IMG/VR virus record: IMGVR_UViG_3300038701_002786
Span: 17,499-81,498 of that record
Strand: one strand, 5' to 3'
Source: a virus
DNA length: 64,000 nucleotides
Position numbers and translations under genes: made by a program. Under the pieces are notes generated by a model. That model did no database searches and was not told the DNA's origin. It saw only the letters and a list, made by a program, of their open reading frames with translations. Within the stretch, counting starts at the first letter, position 1, and the number at the start of each line of letters is the position of its first letter. Shown in pieces: positions 40,719 to 48,539 of this stretch.

Positions 40719-41920
40719 TTTAACTTGTTTCCCATTTTAAGTTTTGACGAATTTTGTCTTTTTTTAATTTCTATTGCAAATCGAAGAGTGTGAGCGCTAA
40801 CCAAGTCGGCGCGGATATTCGCCTGTGAGTTTGGGTCGCCGTTGAAAGTGAGTTGGGAGTTGTTGACGCTCCGTTTGATTGAAATAATGTGTGCGTGTGT
40901 TTTCGATTGATTATAGATTCTTGTTGCTATCGAGCCTGCTGAGATTTTGCCATTCAGGTTGTTAAGATTTGTTTGGTAGTCAGGCTCCTTTGGTTGATTT
41001 TGTTCACGTTCGTGAATCTCCAAAATCATCAATGCAGTGACCCAGCCAACCACAACCACAAAGGCAATTGTCATTGAAGTGCCCCGATGTTGTTTAGGCA
41101 CCACGATCGGCTTTATCTCTGTTGGTTTCTCAAGCGAATTGAGCAATTGCTTTGAGTTGGCTGCTCGTTCAAAGAGAACTTTTTTCAGCATTAAATTAAT
41201 GGCGGATTCTAATTGAGGGTCATGGAGATTAACCTCAAGGGATGGTCCATTGTAGAGATTTGACAGAAATCGCTTGGCCACTGAGTTTTTATGCATCTCC
41301 AATGTGGCGCCTTTGCACAGCCAGTAGCAAACCATGCCCAGGCTATACAAATCTGATTGGTGCGTGAGCTTGGTTGGGTCGATGTGTTCAGGGGATGAGC
41401 AGTCCAAGGTGCCCAGTGTTGTTTCATCGGTCGTCAACGGTTGTTGATTTCGCCCCCAAGAAGAAGAGCCAAAATCAATAAGAACGGGCCGCGTGATGTT
41501 GTTATCGCTGAGCATGATATTGCCGAGGGATATGTCACGGTGCAAAACCCCATGTTCCTTCAAGGACTGGAGCACCCCGAGCATTGATGTCAAAAAAGAT
41601 TTCAGTTGAAGTTCTGTAATCACGTTACCGGATTCAAGCCATTCCCATACACTACAGCCTTCAACGTAATTCGTTACAATGTGTAGTTTGTCGTCTTTAT
41701 GGATAACATCCATAAACCGCAGCATTTGTCCGTTGAGACCTTGTAGTTTTGACAACACCTCAATTTCGCGTTTGGCACGAGCCCGTTTCGTTTCGTTTGA
41801 ATTGAAGTCAATTGTTTTTATAGCAACCAGACGACCTTCATCGTCTGATGCTCGCCAGATTTCACCGTTGGCGCCATGACCGATGCTTTCGTGTATCATG
41901 TATGGACCAAGGCGATTCAT
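40664..41920 (-). CDS. Transmembrane Ser/Thr protein kinase (Hanks type)
   Basis: This 418-residue protein has kinase domain residues 1-260: glycine loop GHGANGEIW, VAIK (Lys35), LHRDISLGN (Asp129, Asn134), DFGSS (149-153) and SPEH (176-179) with no obvious missing catalytic residue. One membrane span lies at about 282-300, then a short extracellular tail of about 115 residues with no known sensor domain. It is coupled to the small upstream gene by ATGA. Phage-borne kinases usually alter host physiology or block other phages. The envelope neighbours suggest a surface-signalling role. Confidence 0.92.
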   Translation of the reverse strand: MNRLGPYMIHESIGHGANGEIWRASDDEGRLVAIKTIDFNSNETKRARAKREIEVLSKLQGLNGQMLRFMDVIHKDDKLHIVTNYVEGCSVWEWLESGNVITELQLKSFLTSMLGVLQSLKEHGVLHRDISLGNIMLSDNNITRPVLIDFGSSSWGRNQQPLTTDETTLGTLDCSSPEHIDPTKLTHQSDLYSLGMVCYWLCKGATLEMHKNSVAKRFLSNLYNGPSLEVNLHDPQLESAINLMLKKVLFERAANSKQLLNSLEKPTEIKPIVVPKQHRGTSMTIAFVVVVGWVTALMILEIHEREQNQPKEPDYQTNLNNLNGKISAGSIATRIYNQSKTHAHIISIKRSVNNSQLTFNGDPNSQANIRADLVSAHTLRFAIEIKKRQNSSKLKMGNKLKWNNTKSKTEAYDGSSPL

Positions 41921-42276
41921 CGCTGCACTCGTCGCCTTGTAATGGGAGCACCTGATTCGGCCATGTAAGATAAGGCTCCACCATAGTACAGAGTAGTGCG
42001 CCTGACTCCGAATAGAGGAGCCAGTTGGTCCAGCAACTTTATGTCGTCGAGTTCGACATAAAAGTGCATGTAGTTATCAAAGATGCTTTCGATCCCTTCT
42101 TTTGTTGAAAAAGGATGCCAGTATTCGTCTTCAACCTTTTGGTTGATGTGAGCAATTACTTCTTTCGAGAACTGTTTAGAGTCGTCACCGAAGTGTTTGC
42201 TTATGTAGTCATCGAGTTGTTGTTGTTCGTTTGGTGGGACTTTGATTTTAAGGGACGATGAGTATGATTTTCCCAT
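41917..42276 (-). CDS. Small possible ribbon-helix-helix protein, first gene of cargo operon
   Basis: This 119-residue protein starts MGKSYSSSLKIKVPPNEQQQ, a strand followed by a helix as in ribbon-helix-helix folds. A helical middle and a basic C-terminus (APITRRRVQR) follow. AAAGGACCACATC precedes the ATG. It sits next to long inverted repeats, so self-regulation at those repeats is plausible. The fold assignment is weak. Confidence 0.55.
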   Translation of the reverse strand: MGKSYSSSLKIKVPPNEQQQLDDYISKHFGDDSKQFSKEVIAHINQKVEDEYWHPFSTKEGIESIFDNYMHFYVELDDIKLLDQLAPLFGVRRTTLYYGGALSYMAESGAPITRRRVQR

Positions 42277-42472
42277 GATGTGGTCCTTTGAGTTCGATTG
42301 TGCAAGTTGATCTGTTTATGACGGATCGACGCAATATTTGCAACAGTTTCTTGGAAAACTTTTCTTGTACAATTTTGACTGGAAAAAGTTTCTTGGAAAA
42401 GTTTTCCAAGAAACTGTTGACTGGAAAACTTTTCTAAACTAGTCTCCTAATCAATCGCACAGGAGACCGTCA
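42277..42472. promoter_or_regulatory. Divergent control region of cargo operon and sliding clamp
   Basis: This 196-base interval is packed with repeats: TTCTTGGAAAA and GACTGGAAAA units and two long inverted repeats. Both the leftward cargo operon and the rightward DnaN operon must start here. CAGGAGACCGTC precedes the clamp ATG. The promoters overlap the repeats, so one regulator probably controls both directions. Confidence 0.7.
42341..42419. repeat. Nested inverted repeats with alternative pairings
   Basis: The arm GTTTTCCAAGAAACTGTTG (42401-42419) is the exact inverse of 42341-42359 (19 bases). Its first part is also the inverse of 42387-42400, which gives a perfect 14+1+14 palindrome at 42387-42415. 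Two mutually exclusive hairpins are therefore possible, or three sites for one dimeric protein. Confidence 0.75.
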
Positions 42473-43573
42473 ATGAAAGTGACCGCGCAAAATATGTTTG
42501 AAGCGTTAACACGTGTTCAACACGCCATTTTTCACAAAAATGGGCGCGTCCTTTTGTTTGAACAGAATGGGCAAACCTTTGTATTTGCAAGCAATAATGA
42601 TTGGAACGCAAAGTGCTTTGCTCAGGTGTTGACCCCTGTACAAGCATACGCCGAAGAGGGGGAGTGTTATGTTGTGCCAGCTGGGGACTTCAGGGCAACT
42701 ATCAAGATGATTGAGGGCGAAGTCGAACTCAGTGGGAACGGGCCGCATGTTGAGGTGAGTCACGGGCAGGGGACTCATTTTCGGTTTTTGGGTCTCGCTG
42801 AAGAAAGCAGACTTTTGGTTGATTCCTCGAAGAGCATGATTCGGGTTGATGAGCCAATTGCTTCTTTGAAGATGGATGGTGAGAACTTCGTTAAGTCATT
42901 GAAGTTGGCATCAGTTCGTGCTCAAGACGCCGATTTTCCTGTGCAAATCCTATCCAAAAATTCAGCCATTCGTTTTTGTGGTTTAACACGACGACAGGTG
43001 TCAATTGTTTACACCACTGGTCAGGTAGACGGTGTCATTCGTATTCCTCAAACATATTTGAGGGCTATTGAATCGTTTGTTGATACAAGCAAACAAGTTT
43101 CCGTGGTGATGTCAGAATCATACGTCAAAATCACACAAGAACAGTCAGTTTTAACGATTGGGGTCGAGGCAGACCCATTCCCTCAAGTTGAACAAGTGCT
43201 CAGCGCTTTGGAGCGCAATTCAGTATCTTGTCTTGTTCGCAAAGTTGAGGCGGTCAGAGCATTGGAACTTATCCGTCAAGGCGTGCCCCCCAAGATACCA
43301 GCGTTCAAAATTGGTTTTGATGGTGAAGAGCTTCGCCTGGTCGCACCGGATTTGAACGGCAGAATTGTGGTTGAAACACCTCTAAGTTGTACCAACCTCA
43401 TTGGCAGTGTCCAATGGTCTACGATGAGATTGCAGCAACCTTTTGTTGCTAATGCGCTCAAAAACATACCAACCAGCAACGTTAAGTTGTTGTTTCCAGA
43501 TAATAAATTAGAGCCTTTGATTATTCAATCCGACGATGGGCTTGTTAGTCAGATCGTCGCACCGATGAGATGA
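42473..43573 (+). CDS. dnaN: DNA polymerase III sliding clamp (beta subunit)
   Basis: This 366-residue protein has the same length as E. coli DnaN. The N-terminal MKVTAQNMFEALTRVQHAI, the internal PIASLKMDGENFVKSLK domain start and the ending IIQSDDGLVSQIVAPMR match the three-domain clamp with its closing PMR. It encircles DNA and tethers polymerase. No polymerase gene is in this window. A partial GTGTAAAC-type site lies inside the gene at 42996-43016. Confidence 0.88.
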   Translation: MKVTAQNMFEALTRVQHAIFHKNGRVLLFEQNGQTFVFASNNDWNAKCFAQVLTPVQAYAEEGECYVVPAGDFRATIKMIEGEVELSGNGPHVEVSHGQGTHFRFLGLAEESRLLVDSSKSMIRVDEPIASLKMDGENFVKSLKLASVRAQDADFPVQILSKNSAIRFCGLTRRQVSIVYTTGQVDGVIRIPQTYLRAIESFVDTSKQVSVVMSESYVKITQEQSVLTIGVEADPFPQVEQVLSALERNSVSCLVRKVEAVRALELIRQGVPPKIPAFKIGFDGEELRLVAPDLNGRIVVETPLSCTNLIGSVQWSTMRLQQPFVANALKNIPTSNVKLLFPDNKLEPLIIQSDDGLVSQIVAPMR

Positions 43574-43577
43574 ATTT

Positions 43578-43847
43578 ATGCAGCGTATTGGTACAGGGCG
43601 TAAGCACGCTCGGCGTCAGAAAAACAAAGTCGAACGTGGTACTTTGGTGAAACTCAACAAAAAAGAGTTGCCCCTTAGAAGGGTTCGTTATCAAAACAAT
43701 GGAGGGGTGCCCTTGGCGCTCATGCCATCTTTCTCTCGTTGGGAGTTTCTCGTCCATATGCTTGACCATCAGGCGATTTTGCGGCGGCGAAGAATGGATC
43801 GTGAACACAATGGCCTTTGGTCCAAACGGTACGGTAACGTGCGATGA
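43578..43847 (+). CDS. Small very basic hypothetical protein
   Basis: This 89-residue protein has about a quarter Arg/Lys (RKHARRQKNKVER; ILRRRRMDREHNGLW). It lies between the clamp and the dUTPase-like gene with ATGA coupling downstream. Nucleic-acid binding is likely from charge. No family was recognised. Confidence 0.6.
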   Translation: MQRIGTGRKHARRQKNKVERGTLVKLNKKELPLRRVRYQNNGGVPLALMPSFSRWEFLVHMLDHQAILRRRRMDREHNGLWSKRYGNVR

Positions 43848-44446
43848 AAAAGATACAGTCAGTTAAGTTTTCAGGTTTTGCCCTGCTCAATGAACCTCGC
43901 CGTCGGCATGGTCAGCCAACAGTATTGTCCGTCGATCCCATGACTGGCGCACGCCAGATGCGGGATGAGATCGTGTCGTTCAATGCGTTGCCACCAACAG
44001 TCAAGTCGATTGTCATTGAGCCAGGTCAGGCGGTTTTAGCTGTTTGTGATTTGCAGGCGCAGTTTGCAAATGATGAATGTGGTCAGATTCTGCTCGGACA
44101 TCAAGCAGGTGCAAACGGGTTGGTTGCATCGACCGTGGCTATCGCACCTGGAAGTTCCTTTGATAAGGACAACCCATTGTGTGTGTGTTTGCGTAACTGT
44201 GGTTCTTCTCGACTGCATCTGGGGGTTGAAAGCACCTATGTGCAAATGTGGACTGAAGCTTGCGTTAGTATGGGACCGTCGAAGACTTTGAGTCGGCAAC
44301 GTTTGAGTGAGTTGAGAGCGCTTGTGGGCAACATGGAGTTACATCTCCAACCCAATCTCCCCATACAAATGACGGATACTGACATCGCACTGAACAATCT
44401 TGAGTTATTGAAGTCGGTTCTCGCTGACTTGGAGGATGAACAATGA
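43844..44446 (+). CDS. dUTPase/dCTP-deaminase-like fold protein (tentative)
   Basis: This 200-residue protein has the central strands SIVIEPGQAVLAVCDLQAQF, GANGLVASTVAIAPGSSFDK and LCVCLRNCGSSRLHLG. They resemble the beta-barrel of trimeric dUTPases (PPG, G-x-hydrophobic, N-x-G turns). It overlaps thyA, which supports a role in dTTP supply. The canonical dUTPase motifs III-V are not clear, so the enzyme activity is uncertain. Confidence 0.45.
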   Translation: MKKIQSVKFSGFALLNEPRRRHGQPTVLSVDPMTGARQMRDEIVSFNALPPTVKSIVIEPGQAVLAVCDLQAQFANDECGQILLGHQAGANGLVASTVAIAPGSSFDKDNPLCVCLRNCGSSRLHLGVESTYVQMWTEACVSMGPSKTLSRQRLSELRALVGNMELHLQPNLPIQMTDTDIALNNLELLKSVLADLEDEQ

Positions 44447-45435
44447 AAGCCTATCAAGACTTGATTCGACACGTTTTGACCAATGGTTGCGAAAAAGAGG
44501 GCCGAAATGGCGGCACTATTTCGGCCTTTGGAGCAGAGATGAAGTTCAATTTGCAAGATGGGTTTCCGATTGTCACGACCAAGGCGATCTTCTTTGGCAA
44601 GATGCTTGATGAGTTGCTCGCATTTTGTCGTGGCCATATCTATCTGGATGAATTTGGCAGCGCTCGTTCATTCTGGGCACCATTCGCCGATGAACACGGA
44701 TGCCTTGGCCCTATCTACGGTTACCAGTGGCGAAGAGGGAAATGGGCGACTGGAGACAATGAGGGCGGCCATAAGGTCGTGGAAATTGACCAACTCAAGC
44801 AGGTGATTGAAAATATCATCGCACACCCATATTCACGTCGACACATTGTGACGTCGTGGAACCCCGGTCAAAACGACGAAATGGGTTTGCCCCCTTGTCA
44901 CTCGTTTTTCCAGTTTAATGTGCGCCCCGCGATTAGTTTTATTAATGACGAGCGTCAGATTGCGACCACTCGTGTGTATTTGAATGCGTTGAAGAACCTT
45001 ATGGGCGAAGAGGAGTTCATGGCATTCTACGATGGATGTGCTGGTCCTGGTGGTCAACTGTCTGCCTTGGCCATTGCCGAAGGTGTTCGTGAACGTGGTC
45101 TTCCTGACAAGTTTTTGAGTTGTAAGATGTATCAGCGTTCAGCTGATGTCTTTTTGGGTGTGCCGTATAATATCTCGTCTTATGCAACTTTGACGCATAT
45201 GGTCGCGCAGGTGACAAACTGTTTGCCAGGTACGTTGTATCATTCGTTGGGCGATTCGCATTTGTATGACGAACATATCAACCAAGCGCTCGACATCCTG
45301 GACCGAGACCCTCATCCATTGCCAACATTAAGGCTGGATCGTTCCGTCAAAGATATTGACGAGTTTGAATCAACTCATTTTCATTTGGAAAATTATACCT
45401 CTGAACCGTTTATGCCCGCACCGTTGATCGCGTGA
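44443..45435 (+). CDS. thyA: Thymidylate synthase ThyA with internal insertion
   Basis: This 330-residue protein has FPIVTTKAIFFGKMLDELL, YGYQWRRG, RRHIVTSWNP, the catalytic loop LPPCHSFFQFN (Cys152), SADVFLGVPYNISSYATL and GDSHLYDEH. It methylates dUMP to dTMP. Between the catalytic loop and LSCKMYQRSAD, residues about 163-224, it carries some 55-60 extra residues absent from E. coli ThyA. All catalytic segments look intact. It sits between the dUTPase-like gene and small coupled genes. Confidence 0.93.
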   Translation: MKAYQDLIRHVLTNGCEKEGRNGGTISAFGAEMKFNLQDGFPIVTTKAIFFGKMLDELLAFCRGHIYLDEFGSARSFWAPFADEHGCLGPIYGYQWRRGKWATGDNEGGHKVVEIDQLKQVIENIIAHPYSRRHIVTSWNPGQNDEMGLPPCHSFFQFNVRPAISFINDERQIATTRVYLNALKNLMGEEEFMAFYDGCAGPGGQLSALAIAEGVRERGLPDKFLSCKMYQRSADVFLGVPYNISSYATLTHMVAQVTNCLPGTLYHSLGDSHLYDEHINQALDILDRDPHPLPTLRLDRSVKDIDEFESTHFHLENYTSEPFMPAPLIA

Positions 45436-45626
45436 AGCAACTCGAACCTGAGACGCTCAAAGCAATTGCGATAATTCGTTGGATAACACGCCCAGGCCAA
45501 CTGACTTATCGTGGCGTTCGCATTTATCGATGGCATGGCTTCACCTACGGGGTGTGGCACAATAGGACTATGCGAACTTACAGCACTTTTTACGGCGCAC
45601 GTTGTGCCATAGATGGAATATCGTGA
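45432..45626 (+). CDS. Small hypothetical protein, GTG start
   Basis: This 64-residue protein (MKQLEPETLKAIAIIRW) has aromatic beta-like segments (YRGVRIYRWHGFTYGVW). Both ends overlap neighbours by GTGA. No family was recognised. Confidence 0.6.
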   Translation: MKQLEPETLKAIAIIRWITRPGQLTYRGVRIYRWHGFTYGVWHNRTMRTYSTFYGARCAIDGIS

Positions 45627-46054
45627 AGAATTTGGATGAAAAAGAAGTGATCGAAAGCGCAAAGCGTTGCGCAAAGCGATATGAGCACGCCAAACTTGGT
45701 GATTCGACGTGTCCGCATCCCAAGTTGTTGCCCATGGTCTTGCTTAAAGCGAAACAAGAATGTTTTGAAGCGGCCCGAAATCTTGAGTCATTGACATGGG
45801 AATGCCTTGAAACCGTTCGGAAGTTGCAAAACCAAGATAACGAGCGTTTGTTGAAGGCTGAACGTGATTCGTTGAAAAATGCAGCAATCCGATATTTTGA
45901 CCGAGCAAAGCGGTATCGTGCAGTCTTGGAGGGCCAGGTGTTGCCGGTCTTGGGGATTGAAGTGATTCGATACAAATGGCCCAAGATTCGCGTTCAAAAC
46001 GTGTTGACGGCCAAAATCCCAAACAAATCCATGAACAATCAATACAGGATTTGA
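45623..46054 (+). CDS. Hypothetical helical protein, GTG start
   Basis: This 143-residue protein starts VKNLDEKEVIESAKRC. It is mostly helical, with repeated Glu/Lys/Arg heptads (LRD-type: LLKAERDSLKNAAIRYF), and has a basic C-terminus. The GTG at 45623 overlaps the upstream stop. A longer frame from 45602 is less likely. The function is unknown. Confidence 0.58.
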   Translation: MKNLDEKEVIESAKRCAKRYEHAKLGDSTCPHPKLLPMVLLKAKQECFEAARNLESLTWECLETVRKLQNQDNERLLKAERDSLKNAAIRYFDRAKRYRAVLEGQVLPVLGIEVIRYKWPKIRVQNVLTAKIPNKSMNNQYRI

Positions 46055-46056
46055 AA

Positions 46057-46695
46057 ATGGAACGCGTAGTTATTGAGTCGCCCTTTGGCAGCGATGATGA
46101 TGAGATCATTCGGCGAAATATTTTGTATGCTCGTCTTTGTCTAAATACAGTGTTGCACAAAGGACATGCTTGTTTTGCCTCGCACCTATTGTTCACCCAG
46201 CGATTGGTTCTTAATGACAATGTGCCAGAGGAGCGTGCGTTGGGTATCACTGCAGGACTTGAGGTTGTACGTGATTTTGAGGCGACTTATGTGTTCTCCG
46301 ATTTTGGTGTTACACCAGGTATGCAAGAAGGCATTGATGCTGCTCATCAGTGCGGTCGAAGGGTTGAAGAGTATCGTTTGTTCCAAGTAGACTGTGCCCA
46401 TGTCAAAACAGCTGAAGAACTCTGGCAGATGGTCAAGATTTACTATGATGATGCTGAACTCTGGCACGATATGCTCTTTGACGAAAAAGATGACATGTTG
46501 TTGGCAATGGAACGAGTAGAGCGCAATGCCCAAATTGCATACCGATGGGTAGTTGGTCTTTGTGTGCCCCTCTTTGTCGGCGCATGTAATTTCGTGGACC
46601 AGGGGTACATAATCGCTTGGGTTCTTGTTGGTTGGACTGTCTTTTTGTTTTGGGCATTTGTTTTCAAAATTATCGATTTGCGAGAAGGGGTTTGA
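46057..46695 (+). CDS. DUF7768-type protein with C-terminal membrane anchor
   Basis: This 212-residue protein has VVIESPFGSDDDEIIRRNI, YARLCLNTVLHKGHACFAS and HLLFTQRLVLNDNVPEERA, the layout of DUF4406/DUF7768 domains related to nucleoside 2-deoxyribosyltransferases. Two hydrophobic spans follow (VVGLCVPLFVGACNFV; IIAWVLVGWTVFLFWAF). Anchoring this domain at the membrane is unusual. A nucleotide- or NAD-type substrate is suggested by the fold only. AGGATTTGAAA precedes the ATG. Confidence 0.75.
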   Translation: MERVVIESPFGSDDDEIIRRNILYARLCLNTVLHKGHACFASHLLFTQRLVLNDNVPEERALGITAGLEVVRDFEATYVFSDFGVTPGMQEGIDAAHQCGRRVEEYRLFQVDCAHVKTAEELWQMVKIYYDDAELWHDMLFDEKDDMLLAMERVERNAQIAYRWVVGLCVPLFVGACNFVDQGYIIAWVLVGWTVFLFWAFVFKIIDLREGV

Positions 46696-46696
46696 A

Positions 46697-47920
46697 GTGA
46701 GTGTGCAAGAAATCAGTATCTCCAAATTGACGCTCGATCCTGAGCGCCAAATGCGCGTCCACGGATGCCGTCGACTTGTTGTTAAGAAATATGCGGATGC
46801 TCTTGAGCAAGGCGCTGAGTTTCCTCCAATTATTGTTGTGAAGATCGACAAAGAGTTTGTTGTGTGTGATGGATTTCATCGCATATCAGCGCACGAATCA
46901 TTGGGTCTTAAAAAGATCAAGGCGTCCATTGAAGAGGGCGACGAAGTGTTGGCCATGGAGCGTTCATTTGCTGCAAATGGTGCTCATGGCGAGTCCAGGT
47001 CGAAAGAAGATGAAGAGATGGCGTTGATGAAGATGATTGCGCACCCCGTCATTGGCCAGCGCTCATTGCGCGATCTGGGCAAACTCGTTGGGTTGAGCCA
47101 CACCAAAGTTAGCCAAGTCAGAAGGCAGATGGAAGCATCGGGCCTGATTGAGCCCAAAATACAAACGTTGGGCAAAGACAATAAAATGTATCCTGTTAAA
47201 AGCGTGAATGCCCCCGCGGAGGATGTCAACGATTTGGTTGAAGTTGAACGCCCTCAATTTGCTACTGCAATGCCGCCTGACCAACAGGAGAGAAACACAC
47301 ACACAACAAACATTTTACTCTCAAGCAAAAGCAATGAGTGGTATTCGGGCGATGAGCGTTTGTTGAAGGTTTTACATGGCTTCTTTAAGGATGGGATCGA
47401 CCTCGACCCAGCCAGTTGCGCATACGCCAATGAAACCTTCATCAAAGCAGCGCGTTTTTACAGCGAAGAAGATGATGGATTGAGCCAACCATGGGACGCT
47501 GAGCGACTTTGGTGCAACCCACCGTATGGTTTGGATGACGAACATCAATCCAATATGGGCAAGTGGTCGTCGCGTTGGTTGGATTCAGTTGGGAACATTG
47601 GAGAGAGCGTAGAAGACATCCTGGATGCAGGGATGTTTGTTGAGGGTTTACTCCTTGTGAATGCTTTTGTGGGTGCCAAGTGGTTTGAGCGACTTTGGAG
47701 TGAGGCATTCATTTGTTTCCCCAACTTTCGCCTCAAACATAAAAAGGCGCCTTGGATGAAGCAAAAGGACCAACCATCACACTTCAGTGCCATTTCTTAT
47801 GTTGGCCCTCGATATGATGAATTCAAACGCGCTTTTTCCGTACTTGGTCGAATTGTGCCCCCTTCTGAGACCTTTTGTGGCCATTCAATCAATCACGAAT
47901 TGATACTTGAAAAGGTGTAA
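46697..47920 (+). CDS. ParB-domain / N6-adenine methyltransferase fusion
   Basis: This 407-residue protein has, over about residues 5-90, a ParB/Srx-like domain with DGFHRISAHESLG. A HTH follows (SLRDLGKLVGLSHTKVSQV). Over about 215-400 comes a Dam-type methyltransferase of the phage DNA N-6-adenine family with IDLDPASCAYAN and WCNPPYG (NPPY). Its product would be N6-methyladenine. The GTG at 46697 has AAGGGG upstream. The ParB part may bring a CTPase-like DNA sliding activity to the methylase. That is inference. Confidence 0.86.
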   Translation: MSVQEISISKLTLDPERQMRVHGCRRLVVKKYADALEQGAEFPPIIVVKIDKEFVVCDGFHRISAHESLGLKKIKASIEEGDEVLAMERSFAANGAHGESRSKEDEEMALMKMIAHPVIGQRSLRDLGKLVGLSHTKVSQVRRQMEASGLIEPKIQTLGKDNKMYPVKSVNAPAEDVNDLVEVERPQFATAMPPDQQERNTHTTNILLSSKSNEWYSGDERLLKVLHGFFKDGIDLDPASCAYANETFIKAARFYSEEDDGLSQPWDAERLWCNPPYGLDDEHQSNMGKWSSRWLDSVGNIGESVEDILDAGMFVEGLLLVNAFVGAKWFERLWSEAFICFPNFRLKHKKAPWMKQKDQPSHFSAISYVGPRYDEFKRAFSVLGRIVPPSETFCGHSINHELILEKV

Positions 47921-47933
47921 ACTGTTTACACCT
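47913..47933. promoter_or_regulatory. Operator-like palindrome, GTGTAAAC-type copy 5
   Basis: A perfect AGGTGTAAAC-T-GTTTACACCT, identical to the copy at 29839. It contains the stop codon of the methyltransferase fusion and ends 18 bases before the RecU-like start. Confidence 0.78.
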
Positions 47934-47951
47934 CTGATGGGAGAGTAGAAA

Positions 47952-48539
47952 ATGGCGAACAACGGGCTCGGCTTTGAAGAGTATTTGAGCACATTGCATA
48001 GCTTGTATCAGAAACAAGGAAAAGCGCGTTTGTGCAAAACGACCCCACCGGTGAAGGTTTTGGTTAAACCATTGCCTGGTGGGGTGCTTAATGCTCTGAA
48101 TCGTTTTTTGATTCGGTGTAAAAAGTATAAGTTTGCCAAGTTTTTTGCAGGTGGAGCAAAGGGTAAGGGGCATTTGTTCGCAGGCTTTTTTGAAGCTATG
48201 GGTGAACCAGACTTCAAAGGTGTTCTCAAGGGGGGCCAGATGGTTTCTTTTGACGCAAAGCATTCAACGCAAGAGCGCTTTCAATTCAAAGCACTACTGA
48301 AGACTCACCAGACCGAGTCCATGACGCTTGACGTCCGCCTGGGCGCGCTGTGCTTTTATCTCGTCAGACATGGGCGCTCTGATTACTTGCTACCAGTCAA
48401 TTCAATAGGGGAGCATCCAGCTGCTCTGTTTGGAAAAGCGTCATGCAAGTGGGCGGATTTGGAGGCTTGGCGTATACCTTCGGGCCAAACATGGTTGGAT
48501 GTTGTTCATGAGTTTTGCGAACGTTGGAGAGCTGCGTGA
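47952..48539 (+). CDS. RecU-like Holliday junction resolvase
   Basis: This 195-residue protein starts MANNGLGFEEYLSTLHSLYQ, then GEPDFKGVLKGGQMVSFDAK (catalytic PD...D-x-K, residues 86-103), then a HQTESM-like helix (LKTHQTESMTLDV). This order matches RecU, which cuts four-way junctions. It fits recombination with the YqaJ exonuclease and Dda-like helicase. An operator palindrome lies directly upstream. Confidence 0.82.
   Translation: MANNGLGFEEYLSTLHSLYQKQGKARLCKTTPPVKVLVKPLPGGVLNALNRFLIRCKKYKFAKFFAGGAKGKGHLFAGFFEAMGEPDFKGVLKGGQMVSFDAKHSTQERFQFKALLKTHQTESMTLDVRLGALCFYLVRHGRSDYLLPVNSIGEHPAALFGKASCKWADLEAWRIPSGQTWLDVVHEFCERWRAA

Noticed and set aside
42996-43016. GTGTAAAC-like near-palindrome within dnaN
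   Set aside because: Only 18 of 21 bases match and it lies inside a coding region, so it was not listed as a sixth operator.
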